DNA of 64,000 nucleotides, taken from contig DASRPK010000120.1 in the NCBI GenBank assembly GCA_035646395.1, positions 42,584 to 106,583 of the forward strand, given 5' to 3'. Below are positions 53,850-61,854 of the stretch, piece after piece; within the stretch, counting starts at the first letter, position 1; every line of letters starts with the position of its first letter. Below the pieces are notes generated by a model. The model saw only the letters and a program-made list of their open reading frames with translations, had not been told where the DNA came from and did no database searches. A program made the position numbers and the translations under genes. Source of the DNA: JABWBJ01 sp035646395. Its GTDB lineage: Bacteria > Gemmatimonadota > Gemmatimonadetes > Gemmatimonadales > Gemmatimonadaceae.

Positions 53850-55247
53850 ATGGCTCGCATACTCGTTATGGCTGCCGTCACCGCCTTCCCGATCGTCGCG
53901 GCTGCCCAGCTACCTGCCGGCACCACACCGCCAACCGCAGAGGTATTGGCGGCGCAAATTGATTCCGTAATGAAGGCCGATATTCTCCCGCGTGGATTTC
54001 CGAGCGTTTCCATCGCCGTAACCCGCGGTGGCCGAACGCTGCACGAGCGCGCGTGGGGTGTTACGAACGTCTCCACCGGCAAGAAAGCAGAATCGGCGAC
54101 GACCTATAACATCGGTTCGATGGCCAAGCAGTTCACGGCCGTGCTGATTCTCAAGCTCGTCGACGGCGGGAAGCTGTCAGTGACGGATTCCATCGGGCGC
54201 TATCTGAAAGGTCTCCGGCCGGAGTGGAATGCCATCACCATCGAGCAGCTGCTCAATCATACCTCGGGTCTTCCACGTGACTTCGCGACGGGAAGGCCGG
54301 AAACCGACAACGTGACGGGAGATTCGCTAATCGCCGCGGCGGCCCGGGACACGCTTGTTTCGAAGCCAGGGACGGTGTTCGCGTACTCCAACACCGGGTA
54401 CATGCTGTTAGGCGTATTGATCGAAAAGTTGCACGGGAAGCCGTACGGCCTGGTGTTGCGCGACGAGATCGCAAGACCCCTCGGGCTGACTTCACTCGGC
54501 TGGTGTGAGAGCGTGGCCAAGGATCGCGCCGCAACGGGATACATCCGGTCGAGCGATGGGAAGGCCACCCTACGAGGCGACGTGCACGCATCGCAGGACA
54601 TCGGCCCGTCCGCCATCTGTTCGACGGCGCGTGACATCGCCTCGTGGAACCAGGCACTGCATGGCGGCCGGGTGGTCTCCGCGGCGTCCTACGCGGCGAT
54701 GACGACACCACGTGGCGCAGCGACGGGCAAGTATGGATTCGGGCTCGTTCCGCGCAAATCGTCCTGGGGCTCACCGGCCATTAACCACGATGGCGAAGAC
54801 AATGGATTCTCGTCACACAACGGCTGGTATCCGGCGGAATCGCTCTCGGTCACGCTGCTGTACAACGCCCTGCCGCGACTCGAAGTGAACATGTCGGACT
54901 TCGTCGGAATGATCGCGCTCGGCGGAAAGCCGCGCCCAATACCTCCGATGCCTGTCATCGAACTTCCCATTGCCGCGACGCAAGGAGAAGGGCGGCCAAA
55001 GTTCGTCGGAGCGTATGAAATGGGGGTCGGTCGCCTGTTCCTGGTCACCTTCGAGGACGGCCACCTGCACGTCACACCGCCGGGAGGTGCACGGCAACAG
55101 TTGTTCCTTCAGTCCGGTACGACGTACAAGTTGGGCAATCCACAATCGACCACGACCGTCACGTTCAAGGTGGACGCCGACGGTGTAGTGACGGGATTCA
55201 CGGCGCGGGACAATGGTGTCGACCGGGAGTTGAGGAAGGTAAAGTAG
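53850..55247 (+). CDS. Exported serine hydrolase, class C beta-lactamase family (second copy)
   Basis: 465 residues with a signal peptide (cleavage AAAQ near 20). Motifs: SMAK near residue 90 (nucleophile), YSNTGY near 185, and HDGEDNGF near 312 as third motif. A C-terminal beta domain (about 375-465: FVGAYEMGVGRLFLVTFEDGHLHVTPPGG) resembles the DUF3471-type domain often found on such hydrolases. Paralogue of 47793-49076, which lacks this domain. Likely a periplasmic peptidase or esterase. Confidence 0.88.
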   Translation: MARILVMAAVTAFPIVAAAQLPAGTTPPTAEVLAAQIDSVMKADILPRGFPSVSIAVTRGGRTLHERAWGVTNVSTGKKAESATTYNIGSMAKQFTAVLILKLVDGGKLSVTDSIGRYLKGLRPEWNAITIEQLLNHTSGLPRDFATGRPETDNVTGDSLIAAAARDTLVSKPGTVFAYSNTGYMLLGVLIEKLHGKPYGLVLRDEIARPLGLTSLGWCESVAKDRAATGYIRSSDGKATLRGDVHASQDIGPSAICSTARDIASWNQALHGGRVVSAASYAAMTTPRGAATGKYGFGLVPRKSSWGSPAINHDGEDNGFSSHNGWYPAESLSVTLLYNALPRLEVNMSDFVGMIALGGKPRPIPPMPVIELPIAATQGEGRPKFVGAYEMGVGRLFLVTFEDGHLHVTPPGGARQQLFLQSGTTYKLGNPQSTTTVTFKVDADGVVTGFTARDNGVDRELRKVK

Positions 55248-55256
55248 GATGTCGCA

Positions 55257-55284
55257 GTTAGGCGCGCCTTGCGGCGCGCCTAAC
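55257..55284 (+). terminator. Hairpin made of two inverted iterated-motif copies
   Basis: GTTAGGCGCGCC, TTGC loop, GGCGCGCCTAAC: a perfect 12-bp stem 9 bp after the hydrolase stop. It lacks a T-run but could act as a terminator. Confidence 0.5.
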
Positions 55285-55398
55285 GCCGACGCGGCGCAAC
55301 TCGTGACGCTGCGCCCATCAGCTCAGCGCCGATGCCGCATGTTTCGCGGCAATCGCTTGGGCGATGACATAGTCGCCGCCGCCCTGTAGCATTCGGCG

Positions 55399-56589
55399 AT
55401 GACCAACGGAACGCTGACGCCGTTATCCGCTCCTCGCGCCGGCGCCGAGGACTCCCTCGCGCCGGACGGTACCCGGCGCTGGGGTCCCGGCAGCTACCTG
55501 CTCCTGAACGCGGGCGGCTGGCTGTTCTTCGGCGCCGCGGTGATGATCGGATGGCTGGAGCAGTACCCGTGGACGGTAGCTCTCGCGATCACGCCGGCGT
55601 ACGTCCTGATCGGCTTTCTGCTTTCGCTGCTGCTCGGTCTTGCGTACGATCGGCTCGGCGTGGGTCCCGCATCGTTCGGCCGCGCGGTTGGTATCAGCCT
55701 CGTCGCGTCGTACGCGGCCGCGGTGCTGTGGACCGGCGCCTTTTACTACTACCAGCATTTCGCTGCCCACATCGTCCACTCGGTCATCATCGGCGCCCCG
55801 TCGCCGCTCGACTTTCCGCCTGACTGGATCTTTGACGGCACCCTGGACAACAGCTTCCCGCTCTTCGGGTGGAGTCTGGTGCGCCTGGGACTGCAGTACA
55901 ACACCGCGCTCCGCCATCAACGCGAGCAGGCACTGCGCGCCGTGGCCGCCGCGCGTGACGCGCAGCTGCGGATGCTCGCGTACCAGCTTAACCCGCACTT
56001 CCTCTTCAACACACTCAATTCCATCCGCGCGCTGATCAACGAAGACCGCCAGCGGGCTCGCGAAATGGTAACGGCACTCGCCGGCTATCTTCGTTATGCA
56101 CTGGTGGAGCGCCCGCTGCACGTGGCGCCGCTGGAGGAGGAGGTAGCCTCGGTGCGCGGCTATCTGGCAATCGAGCAGGTGCGGTTCGAGGAGCGTCTCG
56201 ACGTGCGGATGGAAGTCGAGCCCAGCGCGCTCCGCTGCGAGGTACCGGCGTTCCTCCTCAATCCGCTTGTCGAGAATGCGTTGAAGCATAGCGCCGCCGG
56301 CACCGCCGATGCGCCGCTCGTGTTGCGGGTAGAGGCGCGGCTGGTGGAACCGAACCGTCTCAGGCTCGTAGTCGAGAACAGCGGACGGTGGGCGGCCCGG
56401 GGCACAACCATGCCTAACGCGGGCGACGGCGACAACGGGCTGCCGGGTGGCGTCGGGCTCGCCAACGTCCGCGCACGGCTCGAGGCACTCCATCCCGGGG
56501 AGCATCGCATCGGAATCGAGGAGGCGGACGGGCGCGTGCGCGTTACAGTCGAGTTGCCGGCACGCTACCGCACCGAGGCCGCCACGTGA
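55399..56589 (+). CDS. LytS-like sensor histidine kinase (second copy)
   Basis: 396 residues. Four hydrophobic segments in about 30-165, a coiled region, the kinase core YQLNPHFLFNTLNSIRALINEDR (phospho-His near 201) and an ATPase domain with LLNPLVENALKHSA and GVGLANVRARLEALHPGEH. Overlaps the regulator gene by 4 bp. The sensor domain differs from that of the kinase at 49803-50843. Confidence 0.92.
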   Translation: MTNGTLTPLSAPRAGAEDSLAPDGTRRWGPGSYLLLNAGGWLFFGAAVMIGWLEQYPWTVALAITPAYVLIGFLLSLLLGLAYDRLGVGPASFGRAVGISLVASYAAAVLWTGAFYYYQHFAAHIVHSVIIGAPSPLDFPPDWIFDGTLDNSFPLFGWSLVRLGLQYNTALRHQREQALRAVAAARDAQLRMLAYQLNPHFLFNTLNSIRALINEDRQRAREMVTALAGYLRYALVERPLHVAPLEEEVASVRGYLAIEQVRFEERLDVRMEVEPSALRCEVPAFLLNPLVENALKHSAAGTADAPLVLRVEARLVEPNRLRLVVENSGRWAARGTTMPNAGDGDNGLPGGVGLANVRARLEALHPGEHRIGIEEADGRVRVTVELPARYRTEAAT

Positions 56590-57320
56590 GCGCTCGCCGT
56601 CGCCTGGCGGTCCTCGTGGATGACGAGCGGCTCGCACGGCGCGAGCTGCGGACGCTGCTCGAGGAGGCGCACGCCGAGCAGCTGCGCGTCGTGGGCGAGG
56701 CCGACTCGGTATCCGACGCCGCGCGCGTCGTGCAGGCCACGGACGCCGACGTGGTCTTTCTCGATATCCAGCTCGCAGGCGAAACCGGCATGGACCTGTT
56801 ACCGCTGCTGGGCGTGGATGTCGATGTCGTGTTCGTAACTGCGCACGACGAATACACCCTTCGCGCCTTCGAGGTGAACGCCCTCGATTACCTGCTCAAG
56901 CCCGTTGCGCCCGATAGGCTCGGAGTGACGGTGAACCGGCTCGCCGCCGCGCAGCCGCCCGCGCCCGCGCGCGCGGCTGTCAGATACGAGGACCGCCTCT
57001 TCCTTCGCCTCGGCCAGGAGCGCGCGTTTGTCAGGGTGCGAGACATCGTAGCCATCGAGGCGGACGGCGATGGCTCCACGTTGCACCTGGCCCAGCAACG
57101 AGCCCGCAAGTCGTCGGCAAAATCGCTCCGGGAATGGGAGCAGCGCCTCCCGGACCAGCACTTCGTGCGCATCCACCGCTCCACCATCGTGAATCTCGAG
57201 TACGTCGAACGGCTCGAGCCCTGGTCACACGCCAGCCAGCACGTGTATCTGCGCGGCTTGCCGGAGCCACTGACCATGAGCCGCAGGTTTGGAGCACGGC
57301 TCAGGGAGCGGTTTGGGTGA
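56586..57320 (+). CDS. LytTR-type response regulator (second copy)
   Basis: 244 residues, GTG start coupled to the kinase stop (GTGA). Receiver: Asp12-Asp13, phosphorylated Asp60 (VVFLDIQLAGETG; the usual Met-Pro after the Asp is Leu-Ala), Lys near 105 (YLLKPVAP). LytTR domain about 140-244 (IVAIEADGDGSTLHLAQ, FVRIHRSTIVNLEYVERLEPW). Probable targets are the hydrolase upstream or the genes downstream. Confidence 0.93.
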   Translation: MSARRRLAVLVDDERLARRELRTLLEEAHAEQLRVVGEADSVSDAARVVQATDADVVFLDIQLAGETGMDLLPLLGVDVDVVFVTAHDEYTLRAFEVNALDYLLKPVAPDRLGVTVNRLAAAQPPAPARAAVRYEDRLFLRLGQERAFVRVRDIVAIEADGDGSTLHLAQQRARKSSAKSLREWEQRLPDQHFVRIHRSTIVNLEYVERLEPWSHASQHVYLRGLPEPLTMSRRFGARLRERFG

Positions 57321-57789
57321 GGTGCTGATTCCGATCTCCCGCACTATTTCCGCGGATTTACGCCGGCAAGCAAAACACTTTGACCGCAGAGGCGCGCAGT
57401 GGTTTCGCAGAGGCGCGCCGAGGAAAGTTCAACCTTTGTAAGTGTTGAGTATGCGTTTTGTTGCCGTGTCGAAGATTTGTTATGTGGAAGTTTGATTAAC
57501 AGACCGACCGATTTACGGCCAATCGTGAGGTGAGAAAGAGATCACGTCTACTTCACCTGAGAATTCCTCTGCGAACCTCTGCGAATCCTTCGCGTGCCTC
57601 GGCGGTCAAAAATGTTTTGACGTATCCGCCCGATCAGAATTCCCGTCAACGGCACACCCCTGCCCCCGCGCCGCTCGTCGCCAGAACAGCCCGCTCGTCG
57701 CCGATTCGCACCGCTCCACGGCTGCTTCGTCGCGCCGATGATGCTCTCGTGTGAACTTGCGACTGGAACATCATCAAGGGACCTCACAG
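57321..57789. other. Intergenic region with a MITE-like repeat
   Basis: No gene is credible here. The middle is AT-richer than its surroundings and lies within the inverted repeat at 57378-57610. Promoter elements for the 57790 gene should lie between 57620 and 57770. Confidence 0.5.
57378..57610. mobile_element. MITE-like element with 45-bp imperfect terminal inverted repeats
   Basis: The left end (57379-57423) begins TTTGACCGCAGAGGCGCGC and repeats CGCAGAGGCG; the right end (57566-57610) is its reverse complement with about ten differences and ends GCCTCGGCGGTCAAA. Between them lie 140 bp of AT-richer non-coding DNA. The CCGCAGAGG-type ends resemble short repeats seen in many environmental genomes. 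No transposase is inside. Confidence 0.5.
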
Positions 57790-59955
57790 ATGAAGACGAC
57801 GAAGGCACTCTTCGCGGGAGCGACGATCATCGCCTCCGCGGTGCTCTGGGCGGCTGGCGGCGCGCGCGTCGCCCTTGGTGGACAGGCGACAAGCAACGAT
57901 GACATCACAGGGGTGGTGACCGGGGCGAGTGGTCCGGAGGCCGGTGTGTGGGTGATCGCCGAGACCTCCGACCTCCCGACAAACTTCGCCAAAATCGTTG
58001 TCACGGACGACCAGGGGCGGTATGCCCTCCCTGATTTGCCGCGGGCAAACTACGACGTATGGGTGCGTGGGTACGGACTTGTCGACTCGCCGAAGCAGAA
58101 GTCGGAACCGGGAAAGACGCTCAACCTGCGGGCGACCCCGGCACCTAACGCGAAGGCGGCCGCCCAGTACTACCCGGCCGGCTATTGGTACTCGCTGATG
58201 AAGGTCCCCGCGGAGAGCGAATTCCCGGGGACCGGCTCTGAGGGGAATGGGATCAACCCCGTTTTCAAGACTCAGGCGGATTACCTCCGGGGGCTGAAGA
58301 ACAACGCTTGCCTGGGGTGCCACCAGATGGGGAGCAAGGGGACGCGCGAGCTGCATCCCGCGCTCGGCACCTTCGAATCCTCCGTGAAGGCATGGGAGCA
58401 GCGGCTGAAAGCCGGCCAGGCAGGAGGAGGGATGTTCGGCCAGGTGCAGCAGATGGGCCCACGTACGATGCAGATGTTCGCCGACTGGACCGACCGGATC
58501 GCGGCGGGCGAACTCCCGCCGACGCCGCCACGCCCGCAGGGGATCGAGCGCAACGTCGTCATCACCATGTGGGATTGGGCCGACCCGAAGGTGTACTTGC
58601 ACGATCTGGTCTCGACTGATCGCCGGAATCCCAAACTGAACGCGAATGGCTTGCTCTACGGCGTCCTGGAGGCGAGTGCCGACTACCTGCCAGTGCTCGA
58701 TCCGAAGACGCATACGACGACCCGGATCCCCGTTACGCTCCGCGACTCGAGCGCCGGGCCCGCGGTTCCGCAGCAGGTCACGGGTCCCTCGCCGTACTGG
58801 GGGACGGAGCCGATCTGGAACAGTCGGGCAAACGTCCATAACCCGATGTTGGACGAGAAGGGGCGCGTCTGGATCACCTCCAGGGTGCGTCCGCCGGCCA
58901 ACCCGGACTTCTGCAAGGCCGGGTCGAGCCATCCTTCGGCCAGCGTCTTCCCGCTCAACAACGCGGGCCGACACGTCGCGGTGTACGACCCGAAGACGAA
59001 GGAGATGAAGCACATCTCCACCTGCTTCGGTACGCACCACCTGATGTTCGCCGAGGACGCCAACCGCACCCTCTGGCTGAGCGGCGGCGGGCAGGTGGTG
59101 GGCTGGGTGAACACCAAGCTGTGGGACGAGAGCGGCGACGAGGAGCGGGCGCAGGGATGGACCGCGCTGGTCCTCGACATCAATGGGAACGGCCGGCGCG
59201 ACGAGTACGTGGAGCCTAACGCGCCGGTGGACCCGGCCAAGGACAAGCGCATCAACACCGGGCAGTACGGCTCGGTGTACGCGCTGGCACCGGCGCCGGA
59301 CGGGTCGGTGTGGGGGACGACGTTCGGGTTCCCCGGCGCGATCATCCGACTGAGTCCCGGGTCGAACCCGCCTCACACCGCGCTCACCGAGATCTTCGAG
59401 CTGCCCGCCAGGGATGGAAGGCCAGTCGAAGGTTTCTCTCCGCGCGGCGGTGACGTGGACCGGAACGGTGTGTACTGGGCCGCGCTGGCGAGCGGCCACA
59501 TGGCAAGCTTCGACCGTCGCAAGTGCAAAGGGCCGCTCAACGGTCCCGCGGCGACCGGCCAACATTGCCCCGAGGGATGGAGCTTCTACGCCGAACCACT
59601 CCCGCAGCTCGGCAACGTTACGAGCCCGGGGAGCGGCGAAGGGAGCTACTACACGTGGGTGGATCAGTTCAACACGTTAGGCCTCGGCGAAAACGTCCCG
59701 ATCAACACCGGGAATCAATCCGAAGGGCTGCTTGCCCTCAAGGACGGGAAGTTCGTGGTCCTCCGCGTCCCGTATCCCATGGGCTTCTACACGAAGTGGC
59801 TGGACGGCCGCATCGATGACCCTAACGCGGGCTGGAAGGGACGCGGACTCTGGGCCACCATCAGCACACGTGCTCCTTTCCACATGGAAGGCGGCAAAGG
59901 AACTACCAGCAAGGTGTACCACTTCCAGTTCCGGCCCGATCCGCTGGCGAGGTAG
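57790..59955 (+). CDS. Exported protein with one c-haem and a regulatory-like beta domain
   Basis: ATG 57790 follows AAGGGACCTCACAG. 721 residues with a signal peptide (to about 30), a carboxypeptidase-regulatory-like domain (about 38-115: DITGVVTGASGPEAGVWVIAETSDLP), then a haem site CLGCH near residue 179-183 and a long beta-propeller-like part with repeated VWITSR, TLWLSGGGQVVG, SVWGTTFGFPGAI and GVYWAALASGHMAS strands, like streptogramin-lyase/PQQ-type propellers. A periplasmic oxidoreductase or sensor is likely; no substrate can be given. Four iterated-motif copies lie inside. Confidence 0.75.
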   Translation: MKTTKALFAGATIIASAVLWAAGGARVALGGQATSNDDITGVVTGASGPEAGVWVIAETSDLPTNFAKIVVTDDQGRYALPDLPRANYDVWVRGYGLVDSPKQKSEPGKTLNLRATPAPNAKAAAQYYPAGYWYSLMKVPAESEFPGTGSEGNGINPVFKTQADYLRGLKNNACLGCHQMGSKGTRELHPALGTFESSVKAWEQRLKAGQAGGGMFGQVQQMGPRTMQMFADWTDRIAAGELPPTPPRPQGIERNVVITMWDWADPKVYLHDLVSTDRRNPKLNANGLLYGVLEASADYLPVLDPKTHTTTRIPVTLRDSSAGPAVPQQVTGPSPYWGTEPIWNSRANVHNPMLDEKGRVWITSRVRPPANPDFCKAGSSHPSASVFPLNNAGRHVAVYDPKTKEMKHISTCFGTHHLMFAEDANRTLWLSGGGQVVGWVNTKLWDESGDEERAQGWTALVLDINGNGRRDEYVEPNAPVDPAKDKRINTGQYGSVYALAPAPDGSVWGTTFGFPGAIIRLSPGSNPPHTALTEIFELPARDGRPVEGFSPRGGDVDRNGVYWAALASGHMASFDRRKCKGPLNGPAATGQHCPEGWSFYAEPLPQLGNVTSPGSGEGSYYTWVDQFNTLGLGENVPINTGNQSEGLLALKDGKFVVLRVPYPMGFYTKWLDGRIDDPNAGWKGRGLWATISTRAPFHMEGGKGTTSKVYHFQFRPDPLAR

Positions 59956-60033
59956 GGGAACAGCGATTTCGAGTGTTATTCCAGCGAATGGTTGGCGTAG
60001 CGACGGAGTCGATGAACTTCGTTGGAGACGAGC

Positions 60034-61302
60034 ATGAAACCCAAAGTAAAGCTGGCCGCTGCGTTCATCTCCGCAGTCGTCATTCTCGCGGCGTGCGGAA
60101 GTGATGATCCGACCCAGGTCCTGTTTGAGAACCCCGGCAGCATCCGAGGCATCGTTAGCGACAACACCGGCGCCACCGTGGTGAACGCCCAGGTCACGTT
60201 GACCGGAAACGCGCAGGCAACTCGCACCGCGAACAGTGGCACCGACGGCGTTTACACTTTCGCCAACGTGCCGCCTGGCGCGTATACGGTGGCTGTCACG
60301 CCGCCGAGCGGATTCACCATCGGTTCGACGAGCACGGCATCCGTCACGGTGGCAGGCGGAGAGCAGACGAATGCTTCCTCACTGGTTCTCAACCGGATAC
60401 CTAACGCCGGCGTTTGGGGGCAGCGTGCCGGATTGCTCGAGGCCAACTCCGAGTTTGCCCTCGCCGAAGCAAACGGCAAGATCTACGTCCTTGGCGGTTA
60501 TCCCTTCACCGGGCAGTCGTCCCGCACAGTCCAGGTGTACGACATCGCGAGCGACAGCTGGCAGCTCGGACCGCAACTCCCTCAGCCTAACAACCACGGG
60601 ATGGCGGCCGCCGTCAATGGAAAGATCTATCTGCTCGGCGGCCAGACCACGAACGACCAACAGGGCGCCACGGCGGTGAACACGGTCTACGAGTTGGATC
60701 GCGCGGCAGGTGCATGGGTCGAGAAGGCGCGGATGCCGACGGCGCGGAGCGGCGGCGTGGCTGTCGTGCTCAATGGCAAGATCTACGTCGCCGGGGGACG
60801 CGTGCCGCGCGGTAACGACTTCGCCGTTTACGATCCGGCGGCCGATCAGTGGGAGGTGCTGCCGGACCTGCCCAGCCAGCGCAATCACATTACCGGCGCG
60901 GCGATCAACGGCCGCATTCATATCGTCGGCGGGCGGCTCGGCAACGGACTGTCGCCCCTCAAATCGGATGCGAACGAGGCATACAACCCCGGAACGCGCA
61001 CCTGGACGACGGCAGCCGTGATGCTGCGCGGCCGCAGCGGCATGAACGGTGTCATGGCCCGGGGATGCTTCCACGTCTGGGGCGGCGAGGCACCGACCGG
61101 AATGACAGCAGATCATGATTACTACGATCCTCGAACCGACGAGTGGTTCAGCCTCCCCAACATGCCTATCCCCGTTCACGGTGTCGTCGGGTCAGCCTTT
61201 GTAGACGGTCTGATCTGGGTAACTGGCGGCGGCACCCAGGTCGGAGGCGCCTCCGGTAGCCTGCTTAACCAGACCTACCTTCCGGAAGTAAGCTGTGAAT
61301 GA
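60034..61302 (+). CDS. Kelch-repeat lipoprotein
   Basis: ATG 60034 follows GGAGACGAGC. 422 residues: lipobox LAAC (Cys18), a carboxypeptidase-regulatory-like domain (about 35-120) and a Kelch propeller (about 130-420) with five or six repeats of the type NGKIYVLGG ... VQVYDIASDSW. These act as surface or periplasmic binding proteins, or as the shell of galactose-oxidase-like enzymes; no copper ligands are seen. It stands 78 bp after the haem protein and may work with it. Confidence 0.82.
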   Translation: MKPKVKLAAAFISAVVILAACGSDDPTQVLFENPGSIRGIVSDNTGATVVNAQVTLTGNAQATRTANSGTDGVYTFANVPPGAYTVAVTPPSGFTIGSTSTASVTVAGGEQTNASSLVLNRIPNAGVWGQRAGLLEANSEFALAEANGKIYVLGGYPFTGQSSRTVQVYDIASDSWQLGPQLPQPNNHGMAAAVNGKIYLLGGQTTNDQQGATAVNTVYELDRAAGAWVEKARMPTARSGGVAVVLNGKIYVAGGRVPRGNDFAVYDPAADQWEVLPDLPSQRNHITGAAINGRIHIVGGRLGNGLSPLKSDANEAYNPGTRTWTTAAVMLRGRSGMNGVMARGCFHVWGGEAPTGMTADHDYYDPRTDEWFSLPNMPIPVHGVVGSAFVDGLIWVTGGGTQVGGASGSLLNQTYLPEVSCE

Positions 61303-61529
61303 CACGAGGCGCCGCGACCGGCGCTGTAGGCAGTGCCCTGGGTGGGATCTTTACACCGGCGGCAGCACAGCACGAGCATCACGGCGTTCCAGCCAGTAGC
61401 GCGCAGGTCGCGCTGATGGGAGCAACGGCATGCGCGGAAGGCACGACGTTAGGCGGCGCGATCGTACAGCTGTTCGAACAGGTACAGGTCGCTTTGCCGG
61501 CTGGCGGTCGGCATCGATCCCTCAGGACT
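61299..61529 (+). pseudogene. Possible remnant of a coupled exported-protein gene
   Basis: An ATG overlaps the Kelch stop (ATGA) and reads MTRGAATGAVGSALGGIFT, then PAAAQHEHHG, which looks like a signal sequence, before the sequence loses all protein-like character. The frame stays open only because of base composition. Probably the start of a lost gene. Confidence 0.3.
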
Positions 61530-61854
61530 CTGCCTAACGGGTCGGCGATCGCGTCATTGAAACGCGAACCGCGAACGCCGGTGGTGTCGTGCCGTTGCTC
61601 CAGCAACACGCGATCCTTCCAGATGAGAACGACCCCGTGCGAGCCGAACAGCGCCAATCCGCCATCACGCTGCGCGGTCGCGCCGCCAGCACCGGGCCGT
61701 GGAGCACTTCCTCGGCCGCGCCGTCGCCCGGCGCCAGCCGGAACAAACGACCGTTCGGAATGTCCATCCAATACAGGCACCGTTCACGCGCGTGCCACAG
61801 GGGGCCCTCGCCCGTCCGGCAGGGGATGTCGGCAACCACATCCAGATCACCCAT
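61530..61854 (-). pseudogene. Truncated, frameshifted SMP-30/gluconolactonase-like gene
   Basis: On the minus strand from ATG 61854 one frame gives DVVADIPCRTGEGPLWHAR, then ERCLYWMDIPNGRLFRL, the classical SMP-30 N-terminus. Near 61690 the reading must shift frame to continue as GGLALFGSHGVVLIWKDRV and RFNDAIADPLGRV, and similarity ends near 61530, about one third into the family's usual 300 residues. The protein cannot be active. The functional genes nearby on the other strand begin at its first codons. Confidence 0.65.

Noticed and set aside
55423..56637. 404-codon open frame antisense to the second LytS kinase
   Set aside because: Arg/His/Glu-rich shadow of a well-supported kinase.
57784..59565. 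Long open frame (593 codons) antisense to the haem protein gene
   Set aside because: His/Arg/Val-rich shadow without motifs; the sense frame has signal peptide, haem site and ribosome site.
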